Source: CAYSCZ01 sp051155775 | Lineage (GTDB): Bacteria; Bacteroidota; Bacteroidia; Cytophagales; Cyclobacteriaceae | Assembly (NCBI GenBank): GCA_051155775.1 | Contig: DAXETV010000021.1 | Coordinates: 1 to 64,000, forward strand | Length of the DNA stretch: 64,000 nt | Direction: 5' to 3' | Part shown: positions 33,101 to 41,899 of the stretch, piece by piece | Layout of the letters: each line of letters begins with the position of its first letter | How positions within the stretch are numbered: the first letter of the stretch is position 1 | Notes under the pieces: model-generated | The model's database searches: none | The model's input: the letters and a program-made list of their open reading frames with translations, nothing else | Told to the model about the DNA's origin: nothing | Translations under genes and position numbers: made by a program

Positions 33101-33752
33101 GATCCTGATCCAGGTCATTGGGAAGTTCTGCTTCAGCCCTATCCACTGCATCCTTTACTTTCTGAAGGGCATCATCAATATCATATTCAGGTTCAAATTC
33201 TACAATAATGGTTGAATAATCCTGAACTGAGGTGGAGCGGATGTTATCAATTTCAGAGATATCATTGATCTCTTTTTCCAGTGGCCTCGTAATCAGGTTT
33301 TCCATGTCCAAAGGAGAATTACCCGGATGCGATGTTCCTACATATACCATTGGTTGTTCTATCTCCGGATAGCTATCCTTAGGTAAGGTTTGATAAGCGA
33401 TGATACCCATCACCAGGAACAGGAAGATCAGAAAATAGACAGTATTTCTATTATCTAATGCCAATGTGGTTAAAGGAAACTCCTTATCTACTTTCTTTTT
33501 CTCCTCTAATCGTTCTTTTATGTCTTTGGTCTCACTTTTTACTTCATCCAGTTCCTTTTTAGATTCTTCGATCTCCTCTTTGGTATCCTCCACTTCATCT
33601 TTGGTCCGGCTTAATCTATCTTTAATCTTTTGCTGAAACTTTTTAAGCTTACTTGTTTTGCTCTCAACCTTTGCCTGTTCTTTTTGAAGCTTAGATTGTT
33701 CTTTTTCCAGCTTGTCAATCCGTTTACCAGTTTTTTTATCTTTATCTCCCAT
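30123..33752 (-). CDS. RND efflux permease (HAE1/AcrB-like) with N-terminal coiled coil
   Basis: A 1209-residue proton-driven exporter. Residues about 5-92 form a highly charged heptad-like coiled coil (KEQAKVESKTSKLKKFQQ and KDEVEDTKEEIEESKKEL) that precedes transmembrane helix 1. No later Met can act as a start before TM1, so the extension is genuine. The usual RND parts follow: PLTTLALDNRNTVYFLIFLFLVMGIIAYQTLPKDSYPEIEQP, periplasmic porter domains, and the TM4 relay LALGMLVDNGIVIVENVYRM. Third gene of a tetR-tolC-adaptor-RND-phosphoesterase operon. The exported substrate is not deducible. Confidence 0.93.
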   Translation of the reverse strand: MGDKDKKTGKRIDKLEKEQSKLQKEQAKVESKTSKLKKFQQKIKDRLSRTKDEVEDTKEEIEESKKELDEVKSETKDIKERLEEKKKVDKEFPLTTLALDNRNTVYFLIFLFLVMGIIAYQTLPKDSYPEIEQPMVYVGTSHPGNSPLDMENLITRPLEKEINDISEIDNIRSTSVQDYSTIIVEFEPEYDIDDALQKVKDAVDRAEAELPNDLDQDPNVFDMNFSEFPIMNINLSGNYSLEELEDYAEDLKDELEKINEISSVDIRGVDEKEVKVKVDPYLMEARNVNFEDIENAISAENVTLSGGNMKQNGIRRAIRIVGEFDQPQEMNDIVVKHEKGNIVYLRDIAEVEFAYKEKESFARLGTQPVVSVDVVKRSGENLLAATEKINSVLDEMKDRLPVDLEISITNDQSEMTRELVSSLENNIISGVILVVLVLLFFLGTRNALFVGIAIPLSMFISFILLSIFGITVNMMILFSLILALGMLVDNGIVIVENVYRMMESGIQPIEATKKGVGEVAMPIIASTVTTLAAFLPLALWPGLVGQFMSYLPLGVMIVLASSLFVALVINPVLISAFMKVDDRSKFDNKKIWRWIIIALVSGAIFITAGIYWLGNIFVLVAFLIFLNVYVLTPASRKFQSSFLPWIENLYSRTLTFALKGYNPIIFFWGTIGLLVLAIGLNIVRPPNVLFFPENEPKYVNVFIEYPVGTDIEKTNKFAQHIEEKVIDVIKPYPWLIESVVAKVGQDTGDPNDPSSIGQSETPNKARITVNFVEYKYRQGVATSDVMEEIRETVLGYPGVTISVDKDAAGPPVGKPINIEVTGEDYAVLSNVVERMINYINVSGIQGIENLQSDLETGKPELIVDIDREKARRFGLSTYGLANEIRTSLFGKEISKFKQGEEDYEIQLRLMDKYRYDLDALMNKRVTFRDQISGEFVSVPISAVANARLSSTYGSVKRKDLDRMITIYSNVLGEYNATEINNQIKEILTGFEMPPGYEYKFGGEQEKQAEEMAFLSQALLLAIFIIFLIIVAQFNKITTPLIIMSSVVLSTAGVFLGLFVFNMEFVIIMTMIGIISLAGVVVNNAIVLIDFIELSRKRRSIQLNVEKLPFSEINKAITEAGKTRLRPVILTAVTTILGLIPLAVGININFIKFFKEYDADFYLGGDNVIFWGPMSWTIIFGLTFATFLTLVIVPVMYQFFAKINRWMGIS

Positions 33753-33764
33753 GTCAGATCAGCC

Positions 33765-34937
33765 TTATAAATTGCTTAATAATACATTTATGTTTTTTGA
33801 GGATTTTTTAATGGCTATACCATCATTTAATTCGCGATAGCCTTCCATTACTACATCTTCATTTCCATCCAAACCTTTCAGGATTTCAGTTCGGTCTTTG
33901 TAAGATTTACCAGTGACGATACGCTTCTTTCGGGCAATCCACCCTTCACCATTTTTTTCTGCCGTGTATAGAAATTTACTTTTATCGTCTGCCATGATTA
34001 TCTCTGTGGGAACCACATAGGCATCTTCCGAACGATAATCTGTAAGCGTAATAACAGCTATCTGGTTTGGCTTTAATTCAAAGTCCAGTTGTGGTAGGCT
34101 GATTTCCACTTTAAAGGTTCTATTATCATTATTGACTACCCTGCTCACCGCTTCGATAGTACTGGTCAAATTTTTATCTTGTATGGGCAAATAAACAGCA
34201 ACAGGATCTCCTTTTTTAAACTTACCAATATATGCTTCTGATATATCTGCCTCCAAATAAATATTATCAAGGCTTACCAAGCGCATTAAAGGATTTCCGG
34301 GAGAAGCCATTTCACCGATTTTTACCGGCACTTCGTCTACCGTTCCTGTAAAAGGAGCTTCAACCGTATATTGGTCAAGTTGTGATTTGAGTGTCTTTAA
34401 ATTACTTTCAAGCGATTCTTTTCTATTCTTGGCTTCCAAATATTGTATTTCGGTACCAATGTTTTTCTCCCATAGTCTTTTTTGTCTTTCAAAAACAGAT
34501 TGGGCAAGATCCATCTGGGTTTCAACCTCCTGAATATTGTTTTTTATAACCTCTGAATCAATCTGCAACAACAATTGACCCCTTTTCACGTTCTGGCCTT
34601 CCCTTGCCCGTATGGAGGTGATCTTTCCCATGACCTCTGCGCTAATCACCACATTAAGCCTACTTTTCACTGTGGCCCTGGCATCTATTTTATGTTCAAA
34701 AAGATCCTGCGCCACAGGACTGGTTGATACCAAAACCGCTTTTCCTGCCTGAATAAAGTCCGGGTCTTCTTTTTTGATTTCCCCTTCAAGTGCTGCAATT
34801 TCTTTCTTTATAGATTTTATTTCTTCCTTCAAAGCAGATAGTTTTTCTTTCTTTTGATCCAGTGAAGAAGACTCTTCTTTAGAACAACCTATTGCCGCTA
34901 TTAAAAGAATTATAAAAAGTACCTTTAAATATTTCAT
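33765..34937 (-). CDS. RND efflux periplasmic adaptor (membrane fusion protein)
   Basis: A 390-residue lipoprotein adaptor. The signal MKYLKVLFIILLIAAIGC ends in a lipobox Cys18. A coiled-coil stretch SALKEEIKSIKKEIAALEGE comes next, then the lipoyl/barrel-sandwich halves (VVISAEVMGKITSIRAREGQNVKRGQLLLQIDSE and YTVEAPFTGTVDEVPVKIGEMASPGNPLMRLVS) with an alpha-hairpin between. Beta-barrel and membrane-proximal domains follow. It links the RND pump encoded 12 bp downstream to the TolC protein encoded 19 bp upstream. The extra N-terminal coiled coil parallels that of the pump. Confidence 0.93.
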   Translation of the reverse strand: MKYLKVLFIILLIAAIGCSKEESSSLDQKKEKLSALKEEIKSIKKEIAALEGEIKKEDPDFIQAGKAVLVSTSPVAQDLFEHKIDARATVKSRLNVVISAEVMGKITSIRAREGQNVKRGQLLLQIDSEVIKNNIQEVETQMDLAQSVFERQKRLWEKNIGTEIQYLEAKNRKESLESNLKTLKSQLDQYTVEAPFTGTVDEVPVKIGEMASPGNPLMRLVSLDNIYLEADISEAYIGKFKKGDPVAVYLPIQDKNLTSTIEAVSRVVNNDNRTFKVEISLPQLDFELKPNQIAVITLTDYRSEDAYVVPTEIIMADDKSKFLYTAEKNGEGWIARKKRIVTGKSYKDRTEILKGLDGNEDVVMEGYRELNDGIAIKKSSKNINVLLSNL

Positions 34938-34956
34938 ATTTCTGATGGTTAAAGTT

Positions 34957-36360
34957 TTAATTCATTAGTATTCCTAAAGCTTTTTCTAAATCAACCCTGG
35001 CAATCAGGGCTTCATAAAGCGCGTTATAATAATTTGTCTGAGCTTCTTTATAATCTGCATCTGCTTCGATCACCTCAATGTTTGCTCCTACCCCTTCCTG
35101 GTATTTTATCTTTGAAACATCATAAACCTCTTTGGTCAATTCTATATTTTCTTTCTGGGTTTCCAACTGCTGCAGCGCGTTGTTCAATTCAATTCTGGCA
35201 GTCTGGACTTCCATTTTGATTTGATTTTTCAATTGTCCCATACTGTTATTCAGCTGCTGCACCTCAATTTTATTTTGTTGTATCAGGTTACTTTTTCTAA
35301 AACCATCAAATATTGGTATGGATAATGTTAAACCCCAATTGCTATATCTTGGCCAGGTCATATCATTAAAAGTGAAAAAATCATTGATCGTATTAGCGCC
35401 GTTAAACCAACCTACATTAAAGTTGGCATACAATTCGGGCGCATAATTGATCCTGTTATTTTTCATTTGGATAAAAGCGAGCTCCCGGTTAGTTTCTAAA
35501 ATATCATATTCTATTCTTTGTTTATGATTAAAATCATTTAAAGATTCCTCGATAGACTCCAGCTTTATTTCATCCAATTCCTCGGCCAGCTGAATGGGCT
35601 CCTCAATGGGCATGCCCATTTGAAATTTTAACAAGCTCAGTGAAATTTTTAATGATTCTGCTGAGTTCTTCAATGTTGTCCTTATGTTGTTAAATTGAAT
35701 TTGTACCCGGTTGACATCAATCTTTTCTGCAAATCCATTTTCATATAAAAGTCTCGTTTCCCTCAACAGACTATCCAGCCTGTTATAGTTCTTGGTAGTC
35801 AGTTCAAGGTTTTCCTGACTCACCAACACTGCATAGTAAGCTTTTGACACTGCTTCTACAATATCAATTTGGGTTTTGATTTGTTCTTTTGAAGATAGTT
35901 GCTTGAAGCTATTTGCGGCCTTTAATCCCATAAAAAAGGACCCGTCAAATATTAGCTGTGAAACAGATATACTGGTGTTTCCTGTAAAATTTGTGTTGAA
36001 TTCCGCTGGAATAAGTCCTGGGCTGGTCCGATCTTCTTCATTGATTATTCCTTCTCTTATAAGTACTTCTTCAATTTGCGGGGTAATGAAATCAGGAAAT
36101 GGTGTTATCTGTATCCTTGTGTTATTGGTAAAAGCTATATTACCATTTACCTGCGGCAGGCCATCTGCTAATACCTCATCGACTTGAGCATCTGCTATTT
36201 TAGTATCAAATGTGGCATTTTTAATGGTTTCGTTATTGGAAAGCGCATAATCAATACACGCTTTTAGGGTATAACTTGCCTTTTTGTCTTGTGAATTGAT
36301 CTCAAAGACACTGCTAACCACAAAAAATACAAGGAGCAAAAGATTAGAAAGCTTTAGCAT
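34957..36360 (-). CDS. TolC family outer-membrane efflux protein
   Basis: A 467-residue outer-membrane channel with a signal peptide (about 1-23, FFVVSSVFEINSQ). Two OEP-type halves carry the long helices: ACIDYALSNNETIKNATFDTKIADAQVDEVLADGLPQVNGNIAF, NYNRLDSLLRETRLLYENGFAEKIDVNRVQIQFNNI, and in the second half NKIEVQQLNNSMGQLKNQIKMEVQTARIELNNALQQLETQ with GVGANIEVIEADADYKEAQTNYYNALYEALIARVDLEKALG. Its first 17 bp overlap the tetR end. It forms the exit duct of the pump encoded downstream. Confidence 0.94.
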   Translation of the reverse strand: MLKLSNLLLLVFFVVSSVFEINSQDKKASYTLKACIDYALSNNETIKNATFDTKIADAQVDEVLADGLPQVNGNIAFTNNTRIQITPFPDFITPQIEEVLIREGIINEEDRTSPGLIPAEFNTNFTGNTSISVSQLIFDGSFFMGLKAANSFKQLSSKEQIKTQIDIVEAVSKAYYAVLVSQENLELTTKNYNRLDSLLRETRLLYENGFAEKIDVNRVQIQFNNIRTTLKNSAESLKISLSLLKFQMGMPIEEPIQLAEELDEIKLESIEESLNDFNHKQRIEYDILETNRELAFIQMKNNRINYAPELYANFNVGWFNGANTINDFFTFNDMTWPRYSNWGLTLSIPIFDGFRKSNLIQQNKIEVQQLNNSMGQLKNQIKMEVQTARIELNNALQQLETQKENIELTKEVYDVSKIKYQEGVGANIEVIEADADYKEAQTNYYNALYEALIARVDLEKALGILMN

Positions 36361-36961
36361 ACGGTTTTTCTAGTTTATAATTCTCAAATAATTCTTTGCC
36401 TTTGGATGTTAGAATCCCATGAATAAAATGGTCGAATAAATGCAGTTGAACCTCAGTAAAATCATATTTATCTCTTGGAAACACTTTCTCGTCAAAAATC
36501 AGCTGTACTTGCTCCACTCGAAACGTAGCCAGTATTTCCGGCTTTATTTCTTGACGGTAATATCCCTCCTCAATGCCTTTATTCAAATTTTCGACTAGCG
36601 TACTTTTTATAAATTCTTTCTTATAAGACAACCACATTGCCCATGCATCATGATGGTATTTTTTAAGGTCAAATAAAAGAGAGGGATTAATCTCAGACAT
36701 TGTTTTTCGATAACATTTAGACAACTTAAACATCTGATCCACCGCATTTTCACCAGAGTCCAAAATAGCTTGATACTCTTTCTGATCCTCCTCCAGGTAG
36801 GTCTTGGTCACTTGATTGACAATGTCATCTTTATCCTTGAAATATTGATAAATTGTTTTTTTTGAGATGGATAACTCTCTTGCAATATCGTCCATGGTTA
36901 TACTCCTTATACCATAGCGCATAAATAATCGATGGGTTGTTTCGCAAATTTTTTCCTTCAT
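36344..36961 (-). CDS. TetR/AcrR family transcriptional regulator of the efflux operon
   Basis: A 205-residue regulator. The N-terminal TetR helix-turn-helix (residues 8-55) reads HRLFMRYGIRSITMDDIARELSISKKTIYQYFKDKDDIVNQV. The C-terminal ligand domain is variable (SILLFDLKKYHHDAWAMWLSYKKEF). It is the first gene of the operon and overlaps tolC by 17 bp, so it most likely represses its own operon from the region just upstream of 36961. A ligand cannot be predicted. Confidence 0.94.
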   Translation of the reverse strand: MKEKICETTHRLFMRYGIRSITMDDIARELSISKKTIYQYFKDKDDIVNQVTKTYLEEDQKEYQAILDSGENAVDQMFKLSKCYRKTMSEINPSLLFDLKKYHHDAWAMWLSYKKEFIKSTLVENLNKGIEEGYYRQEIKPEILATFRVEQVQLIFDEKVFPRDKYDFTEVQLHLFDHFIHGILTSKGKELFENYKLEKPYAKAF

Positions 36962-37178
36962 CAGCTAAATTATGGAAACTATAATTCCATTTAAAGTTTC
37001 GCATGTTATCAACGTTTCTTCCTTTTTTAGGTTATATAAAAAATGTAAAATTTATTTTATGGATTCTTATCCGTTACAAACGAGTATATCTCATATTGTA
37101 ATTCATTAATTTAATGGAATGAATATTATAGTTTGTGAGATGTGCAAAACTGGTGTTGACCGGATAAACCTGTAGAAT

Positions 37179-37955
37179 GTGGCCAAAGGTTTTTACACAC
37201 AATGCAATGGCTTTAAACTCTATACCCATGTCATTGGATACGGTACAGAAATTATAATCGCTTTTCATGGTTTTGGACAGGACGGTTCCGTATTTGAAAA
37301 AACCACACTTCAAAATAACCAAACCATTTATGCCATTGATCTTTTCTTCCATGGGCAAAGTCCAATCCTGAAAAAACCAATCGACAAGAAATCATGGTGT
37401 AGCATCTTTAACATATATCTCAAATCCAACAACATTGATTCATTTCATTTGCTGTCGTTCAGCCTTGGGGGAAGGTTTGCCCTGGCTATTTATGAAAATT
37501 TCAAAAAACACATTCGAAGTGTGGTTTTCATTGCTCCTGATGGGTTTCATTCCAATTTCTGGTACAGGCTTGCCACTTTTAATTCAATAACTGAGAAAAT
37601 TTTCAAATTGGTGATGCTGAATCCGGTACTACTTAAAGTTTTTTTCAAAATTTTTCTCACCCTCAGTTTCATCAATCCCGCGTTATTAAAATTTGCCAAA
37701 TCCCAACTCACCAATTCCAAAATGAGGGTTAAGGTATATCGAAGTTGGACAAACTTTAAAAAAATAAAATATACTAAAAGTGAGCTGAGGATTTTAATGA
37801 ATGAGCATAATCCTAAAAAAAAGATCGTTTTAGGACGTTTCGATAATATTATAAAACCAAAAGAATTCCGATACCTTGATGGTTGCCCGGTCAATATCCA
37901 AATACTTAATTGTAACCATCATCAATTGATAAAAGCATCCGGTAATTATTTATAA
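37179..37955 (+). CDS. Alpha/beta hydrolase
   Basis: A 258-residue alpha/beta hydrolase, read from a GTG start because an in-frame stop lies just before it and no ATG is suitably placed. The oxyanion HGFGQDG and the elbow LSFSLGGRFAL (nucleophile Ser in SFSLGG) are visible, and a C-terminal CNHHQLI likely provides the catalytic His. A cap-like helical region rich in Phe/Leu (LVMLNPVLLKVFFKIFLTLSFINPALLKF) suggests a hydrophobic substrate. It precedes purL by about 50 bp in the same direction, but no functional tie is evident. Confidence 0.75.
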   Translation: MAKGFYTQCNGFKLYTHVIGYGTEIIIAFHGFGQDGSVFEKTTLQNNQTIYAIDLFFHGQSPILKKPIDKKSWCSIFNIYLKSNNIDSFHLLSFSLGGRFALAIYENFKKHIRSVVFIAPDGFHSNFWYRLATFNSITEKIFKLVMLNPVLLKVFFKIFLTLSFINPALLKFAKSQLTNSKMRVKVYRSWTNFKKIKYTKSELRILMNEHNPKKKIVLGRFDNIIKPKEFRYLDGCPVNIQILNCNHHQLIKASGNYL

Positions 37956-38006
37956 GTTTAGCCTTTCGTTTTGGTTAACTTTAACCCAGAAAGTATAATT
38001 GATTTT

Positions 38007-41000
38007 ATGATTTCATTTTTCCGAAAGTCCAACCTTATCTACGCTGTGGCACACCGCAATCCTTTGGATGATTCTGACTTAAATAAACTCAACTGGTTAC
38101 TGGAAAAACCCATTCGTATTAATAAGATGTCACTGAATGGCAGGTTTATTGGCCCGCCCAGGGAAATGGTTACCCCATGGAGCACCAATGCAGTAGAAAT
38201 TTGTCTGAACATGGGTATTAATGGGATCATTCGCTTCGAGCAGTTTAAAGAAATAAATTCCAACAAACCGTTTGATAAGATGCTTGAAAGGGAATATTCA
38301 TCCCTGGATCAACATTTATATACCATAAACATTAATCCCGCTGAGATAGCATATATCAAAGATATTGAAGCTTATAATAATGCAGAGGGATTGGCTTTCA
38401 GCAAAGAAGAAATTGATTATCTGGAAAATATTTCTAAAGCTTTAGGAAGAAACCTTACCGATAGTGAAGTATTTGGGTTCTCCCAGGTTAATTCCGAACA
38501 CTGCCGCCATAAAATTTTCAATGGTCATTTTATAATTGATGGCGAAGAAAAAAGACAATCCCTTTTCCAGTTAATAAAAAACACCTCCAAACAGAATCCC
38601 AACTATTTGGTATCGGCTTATTCCGATAATGTGGCATTTATTGCCGGACCTGAAATCGAGCAATTCGCCCCACTAAGACAAGACAGGGCAGACTATTTTA
38701 AAGTTAAAAAGATAGAATCAGTCATTAGCCTGAAAGCAGAAACCCATAATTTCCCCACTACTGTTGAGCCTTTTAATGGTGCAGCTACCGGTTCCGGAGG
38801 AGAGATAAGAGATCGTATGGCAGGTGGCCAGGGAAGCATCCCGCTGGCAGGAACAGCCGTTTATATGACATCGTATCCCAGAAATAATGAGGATAAAAAG
38901 TGGGAGCATAACATCAAAGCACGTAACTGGTTATATCAAACTCCAACCGAAATACTAATCAAAGCTTCTAATGGTGCCAGTGACTATGGAAACAAATTTG
39001 GCCAACCGCTTATATGTGGCAGCCTACTAACGTTTGAACATCAAGAAAAAAATGAAATCATTGGCTATGATAAAGTAATCATGCTGGCAGGAGGTATTGG
39101 TTTTGGAAAGCGCAAAGAAAGCCAAAAGAAAACGGTTGAGAAAGGAGACGCTATCGTTCTGCTGGGTGGGGATAATTACAGGATTGGAATGGGTGGTGGG
39201 GCCGTTTCATCGGTAATAACAGGCGAATATCAAAATAGAATTGAGTTAAATGCCGTTCAACGATCCAATCCAGAAATGCAAAAAAGAGTAGCCAACGCCA
39301 CCAGGGCTATGACGGAGCGTGATGATAACCCAGTCATTTCTATCCATGACCACGGTGCGGGGGGACATCTTAATTGTTTTAGCGAGCTGGTGGAACAATC
39401 CGGCGGAAAAATCTACCTGGATAAACTACCCATTGGTGATCCTACATTATCAGATAAAGAAATCATATCCAATGAGTCACAGGAAAGAATGGGGGTTGCC
39501 ATAAAAAATACAGATATTGGTTACCTGAGTGATGTGTCAAACCGTGAAAGGGCACCTTTTTACATCGTAGGTGAAGCCACCGGCGATCAGGCATTTACCA
39601 TGCAGAATAAACATGGACAAAAACCCATTGATTTAAAAATTGATCATTTGATAGGCTCCTCACCCAAGATAACACTTAAGGATGATACAGTTAATGAGCC
39701 TTACCAGGCAGTGGAATACTCGCGCAATAAAGTTGAGGATTACCTTAAAGATGTGCTTTCACTGGAATCTGTAGCATCCAAGGATTGGCTAACCAATAAG
39801 GTTGACCGATGCGTTACAGGTAAAGTGGCTAAGCAGCAAACCTGCGGGGAATTGCAAATTCCATTAAATAATGTAGCGGTTACCAGCCTTGACTATCAAT
39901 CTAAAAACGGTGTTGCTACCTCCATTGGTCACGCACCGGTACCTGGTTTAATTGATGCTGCTGCAGGCATTCGACTATCGATCACAGAAGCATTAACAAA
40001 TCTTACCTGGGCTCCTCTAACCAATGGATTGAAGGGTGTTTCATTATCTATGAATTGGATGTGGCCTGCAAAAAATGAAGGCGAAATCTCAAGGCTGTAT
40101 AAAGCGGTAGAAGCAGCCAGTAACTTTGCCATTAATCTTGGAATCAACATACCAACCGGCAAGGATTCCCTTTCCATGAGCCAGAAATACCCCAATGGTT
40201 CTTTCGTTAAGTCACCGGGAACTGCTATTGCATCCACTGTTGGACAGGTTTTGGATATTACCAAAATAATTGAGCCGGTTCTTCAAAAGAAGAAACAATC
40301 TTCAATTTTTTATGTGAGCCTTAATCCCGGCTGTTATGAACTTGGGGGAAGTGCCTTTTGTCAAACCCTAAATAATATAGGCGATAAAGCACCGGATATT
40401 AAAGATGCCAACCTGGTCTTGAAAGTATTTGAAGTAGTACAATCGCTGATCAATAATAGTCATATTCTGGCGGGACATGATGTATCTTCCGGCGGTCTTG
40501 TAACCGCCCTGCTGGAAATGAATTTCCCTAACATTGATTATGGCTTACACCTTGATCTGGATGTATTAAAGGAAAAAGATTTCATCAAACTCCTGTTCAG
40601 CGAGACCCCAGCTATACTCATCCAGGCTCGGCAACCTGATGTAGTTGTTGAAGCGTTTGAAAAAGAACACATTACTATTGCTGAGATTGGACATGTAATT
40701 GAAGACCATAAAATCATTATTGACCATGATCATGGATCCATTGCTTTTGATGTGGACCATTATCGCAGGATATGGACCAAAAGCAGTTATTTACTGGACC
40801 AGTTACAAACAGAATCGGACCATGCTGAACAGCGATGGCTAAACTTTGATAAACAAAGTTTAAGCTTCAGCTTTCCTGAATATTTCACTGGCCAAATGAG
40901 TGATTATGATTCAAAGGATAACGATTTAGTCCCCAAAGCAGCAGTCATCCGGGAGAAAGGCGTAAATGGAGATCGGGAAATGGCATGGTGTCTTCACTAT

Positions 41001-41678
41001 GCAGGGTTTGAAGTGAAGGATATACATATGACAGATCTTATATCGGGCAGGGAAACATTGAATGACGTACATCTGATCGTTTTCGTAGGAGGTTTTTCCA
41101 ATTCGGATGTCCTGGGATCAGCCAAAGGCTGGGCAGGTGCATTTTTATATAACCCGAAAGCTAATAAAGCATTAAAAGATTTTTATTCAAGGCATGACAC
41201 CTTAAGTCTCGGGGTTTGTAATGGCTGTCAATTAATGATGGAACTTGATCTCTTATTCCCGGGAATGGCAGGTCATCCAAAAATGGGTCATAATAAATCA
41301 GGTAAATTCGAGTGTTCTTTCCTCACTGTCGACATTCTGCCTACGCCCTCCATCATGCTAAAATCCCTGGAAGGGTCCAAACCAGGGATCTGGATAGCCC
41401 ACGGAGAAGGTAGGTTTATTTTACCCAAAGAATTACAACATAAAATAGCCATAAAATATGACTACAAGGAATATCCGGGGTGTCCTAATGGATCAGATTA
41501 TCATGCTGCTGCCTTGGTATCTGATGATGGAAGGCATCTTGCCATAATGCCACACCTTGAAAGGTCATTATATCCGTGGAATTGGCCGTATTATCCAAAA
41601 TCCCGAAAAAAGGACAAAGTTAGCCCCTGGATCGAACCATTTGTTAATGCCAGGGAATGGATAAAATCAATAAAGTAA
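38007..41678 (+). CDS. purL: Phosphoribosylformylglycinamidine synthase, single-chain PurL
   Basis: A 1223-residue fused FGAM synthase of purine biosynthesis, converting FGAR, glutamine and ATP to FGAM. An N-terminal PurS-like domain precedes the ATP-binding domains (SQVNSEHCRHKIF, KAETHNFPTTVEPFNGAATGSGGEIRDRMAGGQGS, and later IHDHGAGGHLNCFSEL). The C-terminal glutaminase has Cys in LGVCNGCQLMMELD and the His pair near IAHGEGRF. Length matches the large bacterial type. ATG 38007 (MISFFRKSNL) is preferred to an upstream in-frame start at 37971 because relatives begin here. Downstream is tRNA-Gln. Confidence 0.96.
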   Translation: MISFFRKSNLIYAVAHRNPLDDSDLNKLNWLLEKPIRINKMSLNGRFIGPPREMVTPWSTNAVEICLNMGINGIIRFEQFKEINSNKPFDKMLEREYSSLDQHLYTININPAEIAYIKDIEAYNNAEGLAFSKEEIDYLENISKALGRNLTDSEVFGFSQVNSEHCRHKIFNGHFIIDGEEKRQSLFQLIKNTSKQNPNYLVSAYSDNVAFIAGPEIEQFAPLRQDRADYFKVKKIESVISLKAETHNFPTTVEPFNGAATGSGGEIRDRMAGGQGSIPLAGTAVYMTSYPRNNEDKKWEHNIKARNWLYQTPTEILIKASNGASDYGNKFGQPLICGSLLTFEHQEKNEIIGYDKVIMLAGGIGFGKRKESQKKTVEKGDAIVLLGGDNYRIGMGGGAVSSVITGEYQNRIELNAVQRSNPEMQKRVANATRAMTERDDNPVISIHDHGAGGHLNCFSELVEQSGGKIYLDKLPIGDPTLSDKEIISNESQERMGVAIKNTDIGYLSDVSNRERAPFYIVGEATGDQAFTMQNKHGQKPIDLKIDHLIGSSPKITLKDDTVNEPYQAVEYSRNKVEDYLKDVLSLESVASKDWLTNKVDRCVTGKVAKQQTCGELQIPLNNVAVTSLDYQSKNGVATSIGHAPVPGLIDAAAGIRLSITEALTNLTWAPLTNGLKGVSLSMNWMWPAKNEGEISRLYKAVEAASNFAINLGINIPTGKDSLSMSQKYPNGSFVKSPGTAIASTVGQVLDITKIIEPVLQKKKQSSIFYVSLNPGCYELGGSAFCQTLNNIGDKAPDIKDANLVLKVFEVVQSLINNSHILAGHDVSSGGLVTALLEMNFPNIDYGLHLDLDVLKEKDFIKLLFSETPAILIQARQPDVVVEAFEKEHITIAEIGHVIEDHKIIIDHDHGSIAFDVDHYRRIWTKSSYLLDQLQTESDHAEQRWLNFDKQSLSFSFPEYFTGQMSDYDSKDNDLVPKAAVIREKGVNGDREMAWCLHYAGFEVKDIHMTDLISGRETLNDVHLIVFVGGFSNSDVLGSAKGWAGAFLYNPKANKALKDFYSRHDTLSLGVCNGCQLMMELDLLFPGMAGHPKMGHNKSGKFECSFLTVDILPTPSIMLKSLEGSKPGIWIAHGEGRFILPKELQHKIAIKYDYKEYPGCPNGSDYHAAALVSDDGRHLAIMPHLERSLYPWNWPYYPKSRKKDKVSPWIEPFVNAREWIKSIK

Positions 41679-41738
41679 ACCAATAGCTGATAGACCTAAG
41701 GTTTTGAAATAATATTTTAGAATTAGAAAATAAATTCT

Positions 41739-41746
41739 ACTTTTGT
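41739..41746 (+). promoter_or_regulatory. -7 promoter element for tRNA-Gln
   Basis: TACTTTTG fits the Bacteroidota -7 consensus TAnnTTTG, with a T-rich element (ttttag, 41715-41720) at about the -33 distance. The tRNA begins 24 bp after the start of the -7 box's final G region. Confidence 0.45.
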
Positions 41747-41769
41747 AGCCCGATTTCGAGCAGTGAGAT

Positions 41770-41842
41770 TGTCCGATGGTGTAACTGGCAACACGTCTGG
41801 TTTTGGTCCAGAAGAGTCTAGGTTCGAGCCCTAGTCGGACAA
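41770..41842 (+). tRNA. tRNA-Gln (anticodon TTG)
   Basis: The cloverleaf is clear: the acceptor stem tgtccga pairs with tcggaca, the D arm contains the usual tggtgtaactggca, and the anticodon stem tctgg/ccaga encloses the loop ttttggt with anticodon TTG (reads CAA, Gln). The T arm is ctagg-ttcgagc-cctag. Length is 73 bases with discriminator A; the CCA end is not encoded. It lies in the purL-prs interval. Confidence 0.97.
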
Positions 41843-41851
41843 CATTATCGG

Positions 41852-41880
41852 TCCCGGTCTTAATAGGCCGGGATATTTTA
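41852..41880 (+). terminator. Terminator after tRNA-Gln
   Basis: Arms tcccgg and ccggga flank a 10-nt loop (41852-41873), followed by a T-rich tail. It lies only 20 bp before the prs start codon, so it ends the tRNA transcript and may also attenuate read-through into prs. Confidence 0.6.
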
Positions 41881-41899
41881 TTTTAATAGGATAATTTAA

